This document shows, piece after piece, positions 10,769 through 21,567 of a DNA stretch of 64,000 bases. How positions within the stretch are numbered: the first letter of the stretch is position 1; every line of letters begins with the position of its first letter. Source of the DNA: Selaginella tamariscina (lineage: Eukaryota; Streptophyta; Lycopodiopsida; Selaginellales; Selaginellaceae). The notes below the pieces were generated by a model. The model searched no databases. It saw nothing but the letters and a program-made list of their open reading frames with translations, and was not told the origin of the DNA. A program made the position numbers and the translations under genes. Location of the stretch: contig PUQB01000369.1 of assembly GCA_003024785.1 (NCBI GenBank), positions 62,001 through 126,000 on the forward strand. Direction: 5' to 3'.

Positions 10769-11428
10769 ATACATGAATTACTTCGTGATGACAGTCTTTC
10801 CAACTTTGCATTTTACACCCGTAGCATCTACATCCGTAAGCGAAGTACAATCATTAGTTAGAGATGGTCCAGCTGCATTATGGATAACTGAAAACATAAA
10901 GACAAATAAATAAAAAGTTCAAAATAAAAATAAGTTATTTTGATTAAACTCAATATAATATTTAACATACAATATTAACTAAAGTAACGTATGTATTCTC
11001 GGTGTCTCGGTCTTTGTATTGTACTCACCTCGATTAACACCTATACCAATGTTCAATTTCTTGTTTGCTGGAGCAACCTGTGAAACATAAGGTCATGAAA
11101 AAAATACCTATTAACATACACAATAGATTAAATATCAAACACACACACACACACACACGTACAATTGCATCCCGCTGGGCCTGGAATATGCCATGTTGTA
11201 ATGTCGCCAGTCCAGAAAACTAGTAAGAAACTGGGTAGCCTGTATAAAACGCCACCATCTAGACCTGAAAATGTTTAAATGATAACACACGCACATACAC
11301 AATAATATAATATACGAACCTTCTTGTGATCTTGCTCGTTCCTTGGGTGTGTTTTGAGGTAGCAAGATTTGAGAAGGAGATGAATCATCGTAAGTAAACC
11401 ATTTATCATAATCTGAAAACCATCTTAT
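9957..11428 (-). CDS. Macro-domain protein (ADP-ribose binding), one apparent frameshift
   Basis: Macro domains bind ADP-ribose, and some hydrolyse ADP-ribosyl groups or O-acetyl-ADP-ribose. Exons (minus): 11428-11320, 11264-11163, 11077-11029, 10887-10782, 10636-10541, 10448-10374, 10299-10230, 10079-9957; further 5' exon(s) are likely. Text: TGDITTW, DAIVAPANKKL, VIHNAAGPSL, GYRLPVRQIIHAVGPIYD, LECIAFPPISCGVYGYP, IHFVFTNPDDYVTWICEA. This matches the plant appr-1-p processing family of about one macro domain. Around 11171-11173 a G run seems one base too long: TGDITTWHIPGPA and DAIV are in different frames. Removing it gives 243 codons. The loop usually GGGGVDGAIH is NIGIGVNRVIH here, so the Asp is replaced by Asn. 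Binding may remain while hydrolysis is doubtful. Confidence 0.85.
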
Positions 11429-11589
11429 CTGTAAAAATCCTATAAATATTCGATGAAGTATGCAAAGTACACACACATAATCTGTGCGTGCGTGCGTGTG
11501 TGAACAATCCTCTCAAAATGAATATATTGATGTTTCTTATTTTGCAAAATGATTCATATCAATTTTGAAATTACTTGTGTTTTTGCTTA

Positions 11590-11664
11590 CGCTATGCGAA
11601 GTCTTGTATTGTGTATGCTGCCATCGCCATAAACATCCCTTGATTCCTCTGTAACAGCTTACCT
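11590..11664 (-). other. Possible 5' exon of the macro-domain gene
   Basis: On the minus strand an acceptor-like CTGTTACAG and a donor GTAAGC flank an open stretch. Its frame does not join exon 11428-11320 cleanly in the most coding-like reading, so it may be 5' UTR or contain another one-base error. Confidence 0.3.
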
Positions 11665-11699
11665 GCATTCTCCCCAAGTTTTAGGGTTTATGATTTCTT

Positions 11700-13690
11700 A
11701 AACAACATAATGTTATATAACCATTAAAACATGATAATATTTTCTAATGGTTTCACATCATAATGCCTTTTGCCATGAGTATATATCTGTTTTTAAAAAT
11801 TAGAAATTCTATACTTAAAGTGATATTTAATACCCATGATAAAGTATATATTAAAAATATATTATAATTGGATGGTTTAAATTATGTTTCATTTTAGTGA
11901 TAAAATAAAAATTAGTAAAATATATATTAAAAAATATATATATCTTAATTGAATATTTATTTAAAAAACATCTAGTTATATATAAGGTAAAAAGAACTAT
12001 ATATATTCTTTTGAACACGGTTTTAATTATATTTCATGTCATATTACATTTACTGAGTTAGATTTTTGTTTAAGATCTTTACATAAGGCATAACAAGAAA
12101 AATCAGAATAACTGTATTTAAGTTTCAAATATGAATTCTATACTAAACTGTTTATAAAAAACACCATTTTAAGACTAAGAAGAATTTTTAAATTAATTAA
12201 AATGTAAATTTAATGAAGATCATATATTAAAATTAATAAGATTATATATTTTTAATAGGACTTTTGTTTAAAGTTGTGTTAAACATCCCACATCTCTTTA
12301 AGAAATTTGAATCGATTAATTTCACCACACCAAAACACTCAAAATTGGGGTTGAATTCTATATAAAAATGCTTTAAAATGTGTAGATATTAAGTTTTAAT
12401 CACAATATACATTATATATAACAAAAACACTTACACACGTATGCACGCATTTACACTTGTTTGTAGTTCTTTTTTCCTCTCTCACTTGTACACACACATA
12501 TACACTTGTTTGTATCTCTCTCACATATACACAACATTATTAACATTTTCCTCACAAACACCACAATGAACATGTAAGTATTAAGTTGCAATATATTATC
12601 TTATATATTATATTAAACCCACTTGTTTAATTATAAATATATCCATATAAACACATAAGTACAAAATACACTTAAACATGTATGTAATGAGTTCTAATGT
12701 GTATATTATACTAAATCCATATGTTTTAATTATCACTATGTATATATATACACATACAATAGAAATACTTGAACATGTACATATACAAACATGTGTATAA
12801 AGTATATACTAGAATATATAAATACACATGATATATTAGCATTATATATAATATGTAACATACTCTTTGCATAGTATATAAAAATTATACATTCTTAATA
12901 TAAACTTATATAAATACTGATATTATTTGATGTCATAAACATGTGTATGTGTCTTTTTTGTTTTTGTTTCATTCATACTCGGCATGTATTAATATAAATG
13001 ATGTAAGTATTGTAAGAATGCACATAATATATACATTTTATGGATGTAAACGCTAATATAAATATATATACCTTTTTTTGTAAGAAGTTAAATAAAAATG
13101 TATATTTCTTGTGTAGAGATTGAATAATTCATTAAAATGAGAACATTAATTCACATTTCTCAAAAAATTTATTTTCATCTTGTATATGTGTGCGCACGCC
13201 CCTGTGTGTGAGAGAAAGAGAGCTTTTCATACATAAACGAGTGCTTTTGTACATACTTACTTATAGTAATAAGATTTATTGTAAAGTTTGTTGATGCCTC
13301 ATTGATTTATTTTTATTTCATATAAAGATTCAAACCCTAAAAATAGAGTATTTCAAATTAAAAATAACATGTCATAAAGTATAATCAAAATTTTAACAGA
13401 AAACCACGTTAAAAATAATATACATAGTTTATTCACTTAATTAGGGCAAGTACCCTAGAGTTAATGTTCAAAGTTAAACTCTTATATTTAATATGAATAT
13501 ACTTTATTACATGGATGTGCATAATAAATACACCACAAATTTGTATTAAATTGAAATTAAGTTATACTTCACCATTATATATATATATATATATATTATA
13601 TGGAAAATATAATTTTAAGATATGACATTAATGTAAAGTAGGTGTGAAACATGGATACATCTTCTTCCACCACTGAATGTTGGGATAAAA
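11700..13690. other. AT-rich intergenic DNA, no gene seen
   Basis: About 2 kb of very AT-rich sequence without long ORFs. It contains CA/TA-rich short runs (12430-12540, 12750-12800) and an (AT)n run near 13575-13595. I see no retroelement domain. Confidence 0.65.
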
Positions 13691-13692
13691 CT

Positions 13693-13855
13693 ACCACCAT
13701 TTCATATATTCATAGGCAAATAAAAAAAAAAAGAGAAAACTACACCATTTCATATATTCACATGCATATAAAAAATAAAAAAAACTACACCATTTCATAT
13801 ATTCACATGCATATAAAAAATAAATAAAAAACTACACCATTTCATATATTCACAG
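13693..13855. repeat. Tandem repeat, ~45-50 bp unit, four copies
   Basis: Four copies of a unit built around ACCATTTCATATATTCA plus an A-rich spacer (starting near 13695, 13742, 13788 and 13834). Non-coding; it ends just 3' of the lectin stop codon. Confidence 0.85.
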
Positions 13856-13891
13856 GCAATTAAGTTAGAGACTTCATATATCCAATTCTGG

Positions 13892-14483
13892 CTACATGAA
13901 ATTAATACCTTCGGAGATTTCTGACTCCATGAAATTAATACCTTCGGAGATTTCTGACTCCATGAAATAAATACCTTCGGAGATTTCGTCGTCAGGGTCG
14001 TTTGGATCGATCTCCTCACTGAAGAAAGAAAAAACACGACAGTATTATAAATTCAATATTAGTGTGCGTGTGTGTTAAGATGTAAGAAACCTTTCCATCC
14101 CAGTCTTGGTAGCCCATACAGGCCGATAAAAAACCGCATTTCCATCGTTCTGCATTCTGAGAATGTTTGCACCTGAACCCTCGTGTTGCTAGCCCAAATC
14201 GCTCGTCCATTACTACTGTACAATACAAGATTCCCGTCGTTCTGCATGGAACAGTGGCAATTGATTCCTTCCCCATTGTTCCAGACGCCCAAATGGGTCT
14301 TCCATCACAATACAAGACTAAATTGCAGTCATCTTGCATGATAAAGACGTATCTCCCATTTAAAGATTGGAGCTTCTCGCCAGCTGAGAGCCCATTTGAA
14401 GCGTAAAGAGTATCTGCAGCGATGCAACCCACAGCAAGAAGAGAGAGAAGAGTCACAAGCAAGAGCGACTTCATGTTGGGCAT
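13892..14483 (-). CDS. GNA-type (bulb-type) mannose-binding lectin with acidic repeat tail, two apparent frameshifts
   Basis: Exons 14483-14091 and 14018-13892. Signal peptide (MKSLLLVTLLSLLAVGCIAA), then LYASNGLSAGEKLQSLNGRY and the three QxDxNxVxY mannose motifs: QDDCNLVLY intact, QNDGNLVLY intact, QNDGNAVFY (third, in a third frame). GRPIWAS, GRAIWASNT and PVWATKTG mark the three beta-prism units. Frames change near 14272-14285 and near 14165-14175; each is healed by one added base, giving 173 residues. The second exon adds an acidic tail (SEEIDPNDPDDE) followed by three near-identical 11-residue repeats of type EISEGINFMES, coded by 33-bp tandem DNA. Such a tail is not part of the ordinary fold. 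Secreted or vacuolar carbohydrate binding is likely; any defence role is family-based inference. Confidence 0.82.
13900..13990 (-). repeat. 33-bp tandem repeat inside the lectin tail
   Basis: Three copies of a 33-bp unit containing GAAATCTCCGAAGG (minus strand), in frame with the second lectin exon. The repeat coincides with the 11-residue protein repeat. Confidence 0.85.
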
Positions 14484-14499
14484 GAGTAGGGAGGCAGCC

Positions 14500-15940
14500 G
14501 ATGGGTTTATAAATGGATGTTTCTCAATAGATCACCAAGCAGTCAATTAATTCACCCATTATCTTGCAAGCAAAGGCATTACGTTATGCTTGCTATACAC
14601 TTCATTCTTGTACACAGAGTAACACACACACACACACATACGAGGCATACTCTTGTCATCCGAATATATACGGTAAGCATACTATATGGACCTTCTTAAG
14701 GACGTCATGTGGGTCCGAGTTTCTTGTACAAACAATAACTATATTTTCTTTAATCGATATATGTCTTGATATAAACAATTGTAGTCAGCTGTTCCACTTC
14801 CTCATGTGTTCTTTGCAGGGTGCAAAATTTAGATTTTGCACTTTTAAAAATTAGCAAAGTTAATTAATCATGATTATGTAAAATAATACTGACTGATTTA
14901 TAAAAACTTAGGCTTAATTAACATTAAGTTATATAGTCAACTACATTCAAGATGCAAAAAATGTATTTTTGGTGCAGGTTCATGGCTTGATGCGCACGTT
15001 TTATACACACACACACAGGTATATATGTATGTATAGTCTCACCCGCTCACAAAACAAAACTAATATAAGATTTGCTTAATTTTTCACAAATCAGCTACTT
15101 ATAAGGTTGTTTAAATTTCAGCAAAGCATAAAACAAAAAAAAAAATAAAAAATTTCTTCAATTTATAAAATTCTTTTCAGTTTGAAAGCTTAGATGACAT
15201 AGTATGATAATATAATGCTTTTGAAAAATATAAATAATGTAGATAGAAAGCTTATCCTTTTCTAAATATTTATTAATTAATCATAATAAATGTATATTTA
15301 TAAGGAATTAATATGTTGTATGCAGTGTATAAATATTATAAATCTATAAATCAAAGATATCAGTTTTTAAATAAGAAAGAATTAATTTAGAAAATGGACT
15401 CAGTTGGATTTATCATAATGACATGTAGTACAAACGAAAAATGAAAAAAAAAAATATAATATTTAAAAGCAAACAAAACAGAACTGGACTTGGTCAAAGA
15501 AAATTTTTTTATATATAATTGACTTCCTTTTCTGAATATATAATATTATCTTTATCTAATTTATTTAATGATTATTTAATGAACTACATTTGTTATAAGA
15601 TGTTTAAATTTGATTAACTTTCATTCAACACACTAATTTGTTTAAAAAGTTACATTTAAAAAATTGAAGCTTGCTTATTTAAATTAGAAAGGGATTAATC
15701 TTAGCTATTATTAGAGTATATTATTTTCTTCAATATATTATTGTTACTTTCTTACTTTTATAATTATAAGTTATATTTTAATATACTTATGTGAGAAACT
15801 TAAAAAACATATTTTTAATGTTAGTATAATGCACAATTTTTAAGAGGGACATTATTTATAAAGAGGATTTTGGTGAATCAAGTCTCATATTAAAAGTATA
15901 AAAAATTCTTTATAAAGAAAAAATTCATTTTGCAATAAAA
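14500..15940. other. AT-rich intergenic DNA, no gene seen
   Basis: Upstream of the lectin gene. A CA microsatellite lies at 14622-14640 and again near 15004-15016. No recognisable coding content. Confidence 0.6.
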
Positions 15941-16649
15941 GTTTAAATCTTTAATTATTTATAATGCTCTTACTTTTGCTTTTATTTTTCTTTTATCTTT
16001 TATTTTTAAAATATTTTAAATAAAATAAACTGAATGCATATAGATTATTATGTTAATTTCTTAAAACAGATTAGTTGCTGCTTTCATGTAAAAATGTTTT
16101 GAAATTACAATTTTATATTATAAATTACATAAAAAATGTTAAATCATAAAACATTTAATATTATTGAACAAATTATTAATTAGTTCAATTATGAAAAAGA
16201 CTCATAAGTTTCAATGTATTTTTTGTAAGTAAGTTAAAATTGAAATTTAAATAATTGAAATTTAAAATTTAGCTATATATAAATAAGAATTGTAAATAAT
16301 TAATTATACTTATAATTAATGTATTAATTTAATTAGTTCTATTATGACCAATATGAAGAATAAATTAATTATTAAGTAATTTTACAAAGGGCATCACATT
16401 AAATGAGTTATTAAATACAAAATATTAAATTCTAGTTATTTTTTTTTATAAATTATTAAAACAAGAGTCAAAATAATAATTTTTAAATATTATTTTAATA
16501 ATAAATGGAGTGTTTTATTATGATTACATATTATTATGATACCTAATGTGGACATGGACAAACATGTAAATAAAATGGAAAGTTTTAAACATTTTTTTAA
16601 TAATCATACATACATCATGTCGTATATACATATGTAATGCTTATTAAAT

Positions 16650-16852
16650 TGTAAGATACTGTATATTAGTAACGTACCGTATATACGCATGTGTATATAC
16701 GCACATGCGTAGTGACACATGGGTGGTGATCTGGCCCCATGTGTCAGCGCCACGTGTCGCATGTGTGCCACGTGGCAGGAGACTCCTGTATATAAGCAGG
16801 GTTTTTTGTAAACTAATATATCAGATTTTCATTTAATATATCTGCTCTTTCA
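16650..16852 (+). repeat. 5' LTR of E1
   Basis: Starts TGTAAGATACTG and ends GCTCTTTCA. It contains two CACGTG G-boxes (16751-16756, 16769-16774) and a TATA box TATATAAG (~16789) in promoter order, then ~60 bp to the LTR end. Confidence 0.92.
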
Positions 16853-16905
16853 TTGGTGGAGAAGTTGGGTATTCCTTTCTTCCGCATTTTCTTTTTCTTG
16901 TTTCC

Positions 16906-18020
16906 ATGACAATGAACATGGAGACGGCTTTTAGCATTATTGCTACTGCTATTGATGCACAAACTAAGTTGTTGGAGCGCTTCGTTGAGGGTCCGTCCTC
17001 CTCTTCCCCGTCTGAGCCTCATGCCGGGGGATCTGCTTCTAGTACTCCTTCATCTTCTTCACAGGCCACAAATCCGAGGGTTCGACCCCGATCTTTTTGT
17101 GGTGATCCGGGAGATGATGTATACCACTGGTTTGATCATTTCCAAGTCATTGTTCGTTACCATGGTTGGGATGAGGCCCGTGCTCTCAGAGAATTCCCTA
17201 CATGTTTGGAAGGCCCTGCGCTCAAGTGGTATAATGGATTGGCTGCGGAGATTCAAGCCAATAGTAATCGGTTAACGGAATGTCAAACGTACGTTTGGCA
17301 AAGTTGAGGATTCAGATGATGCTTTCCAACAACTGCATGCGATACGACAACATCCTGGTGAGTCTGTTATGCGGTTTAGTATTAGGTTCGGGGATTTAGT
17401 TCGGCGTGCATATCCTAACATGCCTGAGCCTATTAAGCTCGGTATGTTATGGCCAACTATGCGACCCGAACTTGTTCGATTCGTTCGGGCTCTTCGTCCT
17501 ACCACATTGGAGGAAGCTTTTGCACTAGCTCAACGTTTTGAGTTGGTGCCTGGTGAGGGCCGTGTTCCCCTTGGGTTACCTGCTCCTCTTGTTCAGCGTG
17601 CTGATCCAATGGAGGTTGATGCTGCTGCATATGTGCCCGACGACAAGCCTTTCGTGGTCGACCTCGGGGCCCACCCCGTGGACCACCTCCACGAAATCGT
17701 CCTGCACCTGCTCCAGTTCCTGCCCGTGGTGGTCAAAATCCACGGATTCGTGACAGGAGGAATCGGAACAATGCAGGTCAACCCAATCAAGTTCATGTGG
17801 GCCTGTTGGGCACCTGGACATACTTGGCGGGCATGCGATGTGTATCCTGATTGGCGTCCACCACATCCAGGCTGGCGACCATATGTTCCGGATGGTGTAC
17901 CTGTGGCGGCCATTATGTCTGATGATGAGCTTCCAGATGATGAGCTTCTCTTGCGGTGGATCTGTTGCGGAAAACCAGTAATCGTACGGGCGACGGAGGG
18001 ATCCCGTGCGATGGAAACTC
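16906..18020 (+). pseudogene. gag region of E1, frame-broken
   Basis: Begins at ATG 16906. A low-complexity Ser/Pro stretch leads to the conserved gag core (PRVRPRSFCGDPGDDVYHWF, LEGPALKWYNGLA). The frame breaks at about 17265 and continues from about 17369 (SVMRFSIRFGDLVRRAYPN, FALAQRFELVPGEG), then a CWAPGHTWRAC knuckle-like motif near 17800. The knuckle lacks the standard CCHC spacing at its first Cys pair. Probably one or two missing bases rather than real decay, given the LTR identity. Confidence 0.8.
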
Positions 18021-18026
18021 ACCTCC

Positions 18027-21000
18027 ATGTTTTTTCGCTATGCATATCAAGGGTTGCAAGTTCCACCAAATCATCCAGTTTTCACATTTTCTGCACGAGT
18101 GAATGATGTTTCAGTCACAGTACTTGTGGATACAGGATCTAGTATGTCTTCCATAACTACTTCTCTGGCGCATCGGTGCTCATTACCCTTGAGACGAGCA
18201 GATAAGGTCTTGCACATTTTATATGGTAATGGGCAGTCTCGTGCAGTATCACAGTACACCACTTCGACTACGCTAGTTATGGGTGCCAACTGTAAGTTTC
18301 CCTCTGGGTCTCTTAGGGTTGTCCCTTCCCAGGTCTTTGACATCATTCTGGGATGTGATTGGTTAAAGCAGTCGAAAGGTACATGTGATTTTTCACTCTC
18401 TCCTCCTGTATTACGCTTGGAGTCTGTGTCTTTGCAGTCTGTTCCTTTACGTCCAGAGAAGTTTGTTGCTGTTTGTATCACGCATACAGCTCCTTTGATT
18501 CCGGTCTTGGGGTGGTGTTCATCTCAACAGGTTCAAATGCCGGATCCGTCACCTGAGTGTCGAGCACACTGCATCGAACAACTTAAGAAACAGTATGCAA
18601 GTTTGTTCAAATTTGATCTGTCCCAAGGTGCACGTGTGAAGACTCGACACTGTATACCCACCGGCAATGCAAAGCCTTTCAAAGTCCCGGTTCGACGCAG
18701 GTCACCAAAGGAGTTATCAGCCATGCGAACAGCTGTTACTGATATGATTGGTAAACGAGTGTGTCGTCCGTCACGGAGTCCATGGGCATGTGAACCTCAT
18801 TTGGTTCCCAAGCCTGATGGATCTCTCCGATTTTGTGTGGATTACCGACCTCTTAACGATGTTACCATCAAAGATGTCTATCCACTTCCGAACTCTGCCG
18901 ATCTATTAGATCGTTTGGGTCAGAGTCGATGGTTTACTAAGTTGGATTTGGCATCAGGATATTGGCAGGTTCCTATGACTGAGGAGGATATTCCAAAAAC
19001 GGCCTTCCGGACACCATTTGGTCTTTACGAGTTTTTGGTATGCCTTTTGGATTGACTTCAGCTCCTGCCACCTTTCAACGCATGATGGATGAGCTTCTTT
19101 CCGATATGCCTGATATCACTGCCGATTTTATCGACGATGTTGCTCATTCATGGGTCTGGTTCTTGGGAGGATCACATTCGTGATGTACGGCGCGTTCTTG
19201 ATCGATTTCGAGAAGTTGGCCTGAAGTTGAAACTTGAAAAGTGTGTGTTTGGTTCGACCGACACCACTTACTTGGGTTACCGTATATCTCGAGAGGGTTT
19301 ACAGGTGGATCCAATGAAGTTGCGAGCTGTTCGAGAGTTCCTCGTCCCGTACAGTACAGGAAGTCCACGTTTCTTGGGCACGGTGCAGTACTTGGGTCGA
19401 TTCATCGATCATCTCACTGATCGAACTGCCCCTCTTCGGGAGTTAGTTCGTCCACAGGTATCTTTCAGGTGGACTCGCAGGTGTCAGCAGGCATTTGACC
19501 AGTTAAAAGAGTTCCTGACAACTCCACCATTGCTTCAATACCCAGATTTTACTCGTCCGTTCATTTTACGAGTAGATGCCTCAGATGTTGGTATTGGTGG
19601 TGTATTGATGCAAACTGATGCTGTGGATTCTTCAATTCGACACCCGGTGGCTTACATTAGTCGAGTACTCACGCCGGCTGAGCGGAATTATTCCACTACT
19701 GAAAAAGAATGCCTTGCTGCTGTTTGGGGTTTTGAACGACTTCATGCCTACTTACATGGGAGTGAAACACTTTTGGAGTGTGATCATGCTGCTGTCACTT
19801 CCTTATTAAAACGGAAGAATTTAGTGGGGCGTAGCCAGATGGGCATTACGTCTCCAGGTATATAACTTTAAGGTGGTGCACAGGCCTGGGCGAACAATGG
19901 TGGATGCGGATGCACTTTCTCGAGCACCCCTCTCCGATTCCACTTTGCCTGCTCATGCAGTAGCTGCAGCATTCGGTTTGATACAAGCCCCTCAGGTATT
20001 CGATGCCGACTTACCATCCTTGGAACAGTGGCAGGATGCTCAAAAACATGAACCATGGACGAGGCAATTACGCGATGCGTTTGCAAGTCTTCTTCGAACC
20101 TCGGTTTCGACAATATCATGCTCAGTTTCGACTTCAGGATGGTTTATTGTATTTTATTGGGACAAATCCAGAGGACAGATGGCGTTTGGCTGTACCCTCT
20201 ACATATGTTCCACACCTTCTTCGAGCATATCATGATTCACCTATTGTTGGAGGTCATCTTGGTCACCAACGAGTGTTGGAGAAGCTGCGCGATCATTTTA
20301 TTGGCCAGCATGCGTGGTGATGTGATCAGGTATATTCAAAGTTGTCCCACTTGTCAAACTCGGAATTCCTCTACGACTCGGGCCATGGGGTGTTGGAATC
20401 CATCAATGTCTCTCGCCCTTTTGAGTTAATTGCAGTGGATTTAATGGGACCTTTTCCACGTTCTTCTCAAGGTAACCAGTACATCATTGTTGTATCGATT
20501 ATTTAACTCGATGGGTGGAGGTTGGTGCTCTTCCGGATGCAACTGCCATGTCAACAGCTTTGTTTCTGTTCGATAATGTGGTTTTGCAGCATTCTTGTCC
20601 AGAGCGGATGTTATCAGACAATGGCCCCGCTTTCATTGCAGAGGTATTCCGAGTGTTGTGTGAGAGGTTAGGGGTAAAACATTCATTTGCCTCTCCGTAT
20701 CATCCACAAACTGATGGTTTGGTGGAGCGATTGAATCGGACCTTCAAGGGTATGATCTCGAAGTATGTGAACTTCAATCACACGGACTGGGATTGGTATT
20801 TGCGATGTTTGAGATTTGCTTATGTAACAGGCATTCAGAGTTCGATTGGTATCTCTCCATTCAAGGCATTGTATGGATATGATCCTAAGTTGCCTAGTGA
20901 ATTGGGGTTATCATCGAATCTGCCACGTGCCGAGGATGCAAAGATGTGGGCTCGACATTTGGATGCTGTTTTGCCTCTTCTGCGTGCAGAGTCTGCTGAA

Positions 21001-21228
21001 CATCTTGGTCGAGCTCAAATGCGGCAGCAATCTTCTTACAATGCACGACATCAAATTCCACCAGATTTTGCTGACGGTGACTTAGTCCTGGTACGTTTTC
21101 CCAAGCTGACTGCACCTGGGCTTGCAACTGGTTTATTACACAAGTGGCTTGGTCCCTACCGAGTACTCCGAAAGGTTGGTCCTCAGGTATATCAAGTAAG
21201 TTGGTGGGATCTCATGAGGTTGAGATAG
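18027..21228 (+). pseudogene. pol region of E1 (protease, RT, RNase H, integrase), frame-broken
   Basis: Protease with the active-site triplet in VLVDTGSSMS (~18125). RT follows with [30 protein letters not shown] and an FIDDV catalytic box (~19125-19141). RNase H begins FILRVDASDVGIGG (~19560). The integrase zinc-binding region is near 20230-20360 (HLGHQR ... CPTCQTR), then the catalytic core: a D in AVDLMGP, a D in SDNGPAF and E in DGLVERLNRTFKG. A C-terminal VRFPKL...WLGPYRVL segment follows. Frames change near 19040, 19140, 19840, 20130-20330 and 20500. Order and motifs are typical of Ty3/gypsy; no chromodomain was recognised. Confidence 0.85.
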
Positions 21229-21351
21229 TTCACGTGGTTCGAATGAAACGGTTTGTCGTTCGAGACTCGTTGAGTACATTTGGTCATACCTTAGATGGCC
21301 CAGCTCACACGGATCCAGGACCATCAGATCCATCACCATCTACACAGCCGC

Positions 21352-21362
21352 AGAGGGGAGGA
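21352..21362 (+). other. Polypurine tract of E1
   Basis: AGAGGGGAGGA lies two bases before the 3' LTR, where plus-strand priming is expected. Confidence 0.75.
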
Positions 21363-21364
21363 TA

Positions 21365-21567
21365 TGTAAGATACTGTATATTAGTAACGTACCGTATATA
21401 CGCATGTGTATATACGCACATGCGTAGTGACACATGGGTGGTGATCTGGCCCCATGTGTCAGCGCCACGTGTCGCATGTGTGCCACGTGGCAGGGACCTC
21501 CTGTATATAAGCAGGGTTTTTTGTAAACTAATATATCAGATTTTCATTTAATATATCTGCTCTTTCA
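21365..21567 (+). repeat. 3' LTR of E1
   Basis: Matches the 5' LTR over 203 bp except for GAGA/GGAC in the patch before CTCCTGTATATAAG. Confidence 0.92.

Larger units (their letters stand above)
16650..21567 (+). mobile_element. Ty3/gypsy LTR retrotransposon E1, near-identical LTRs
   Basis: About 4.9 kb: 203-bp LTRs beginning TG and ending CA (16650-16852, 21365-21567), a primer-binding-like TGGTGGAG just inside the 5' LTR, gag, protease, RT, RNase H, integrase, then a polypurine tract at 21352-21362. Domain order PR-RT-RH-IN is that of Ty3/gypsy. Flanks read ...TTATTAAAT | LTR...LTR | AAATGAATT, and copy B gives the empty site TTATTAAATGAATT, so the target duplication is AAAT (4 bp; 5 is usual for the group). 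The LTRs differ only in one three-base patch (near 16778), so the insertion is recent, yet the coding region has several frame breaks. Confidence 0.93.
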
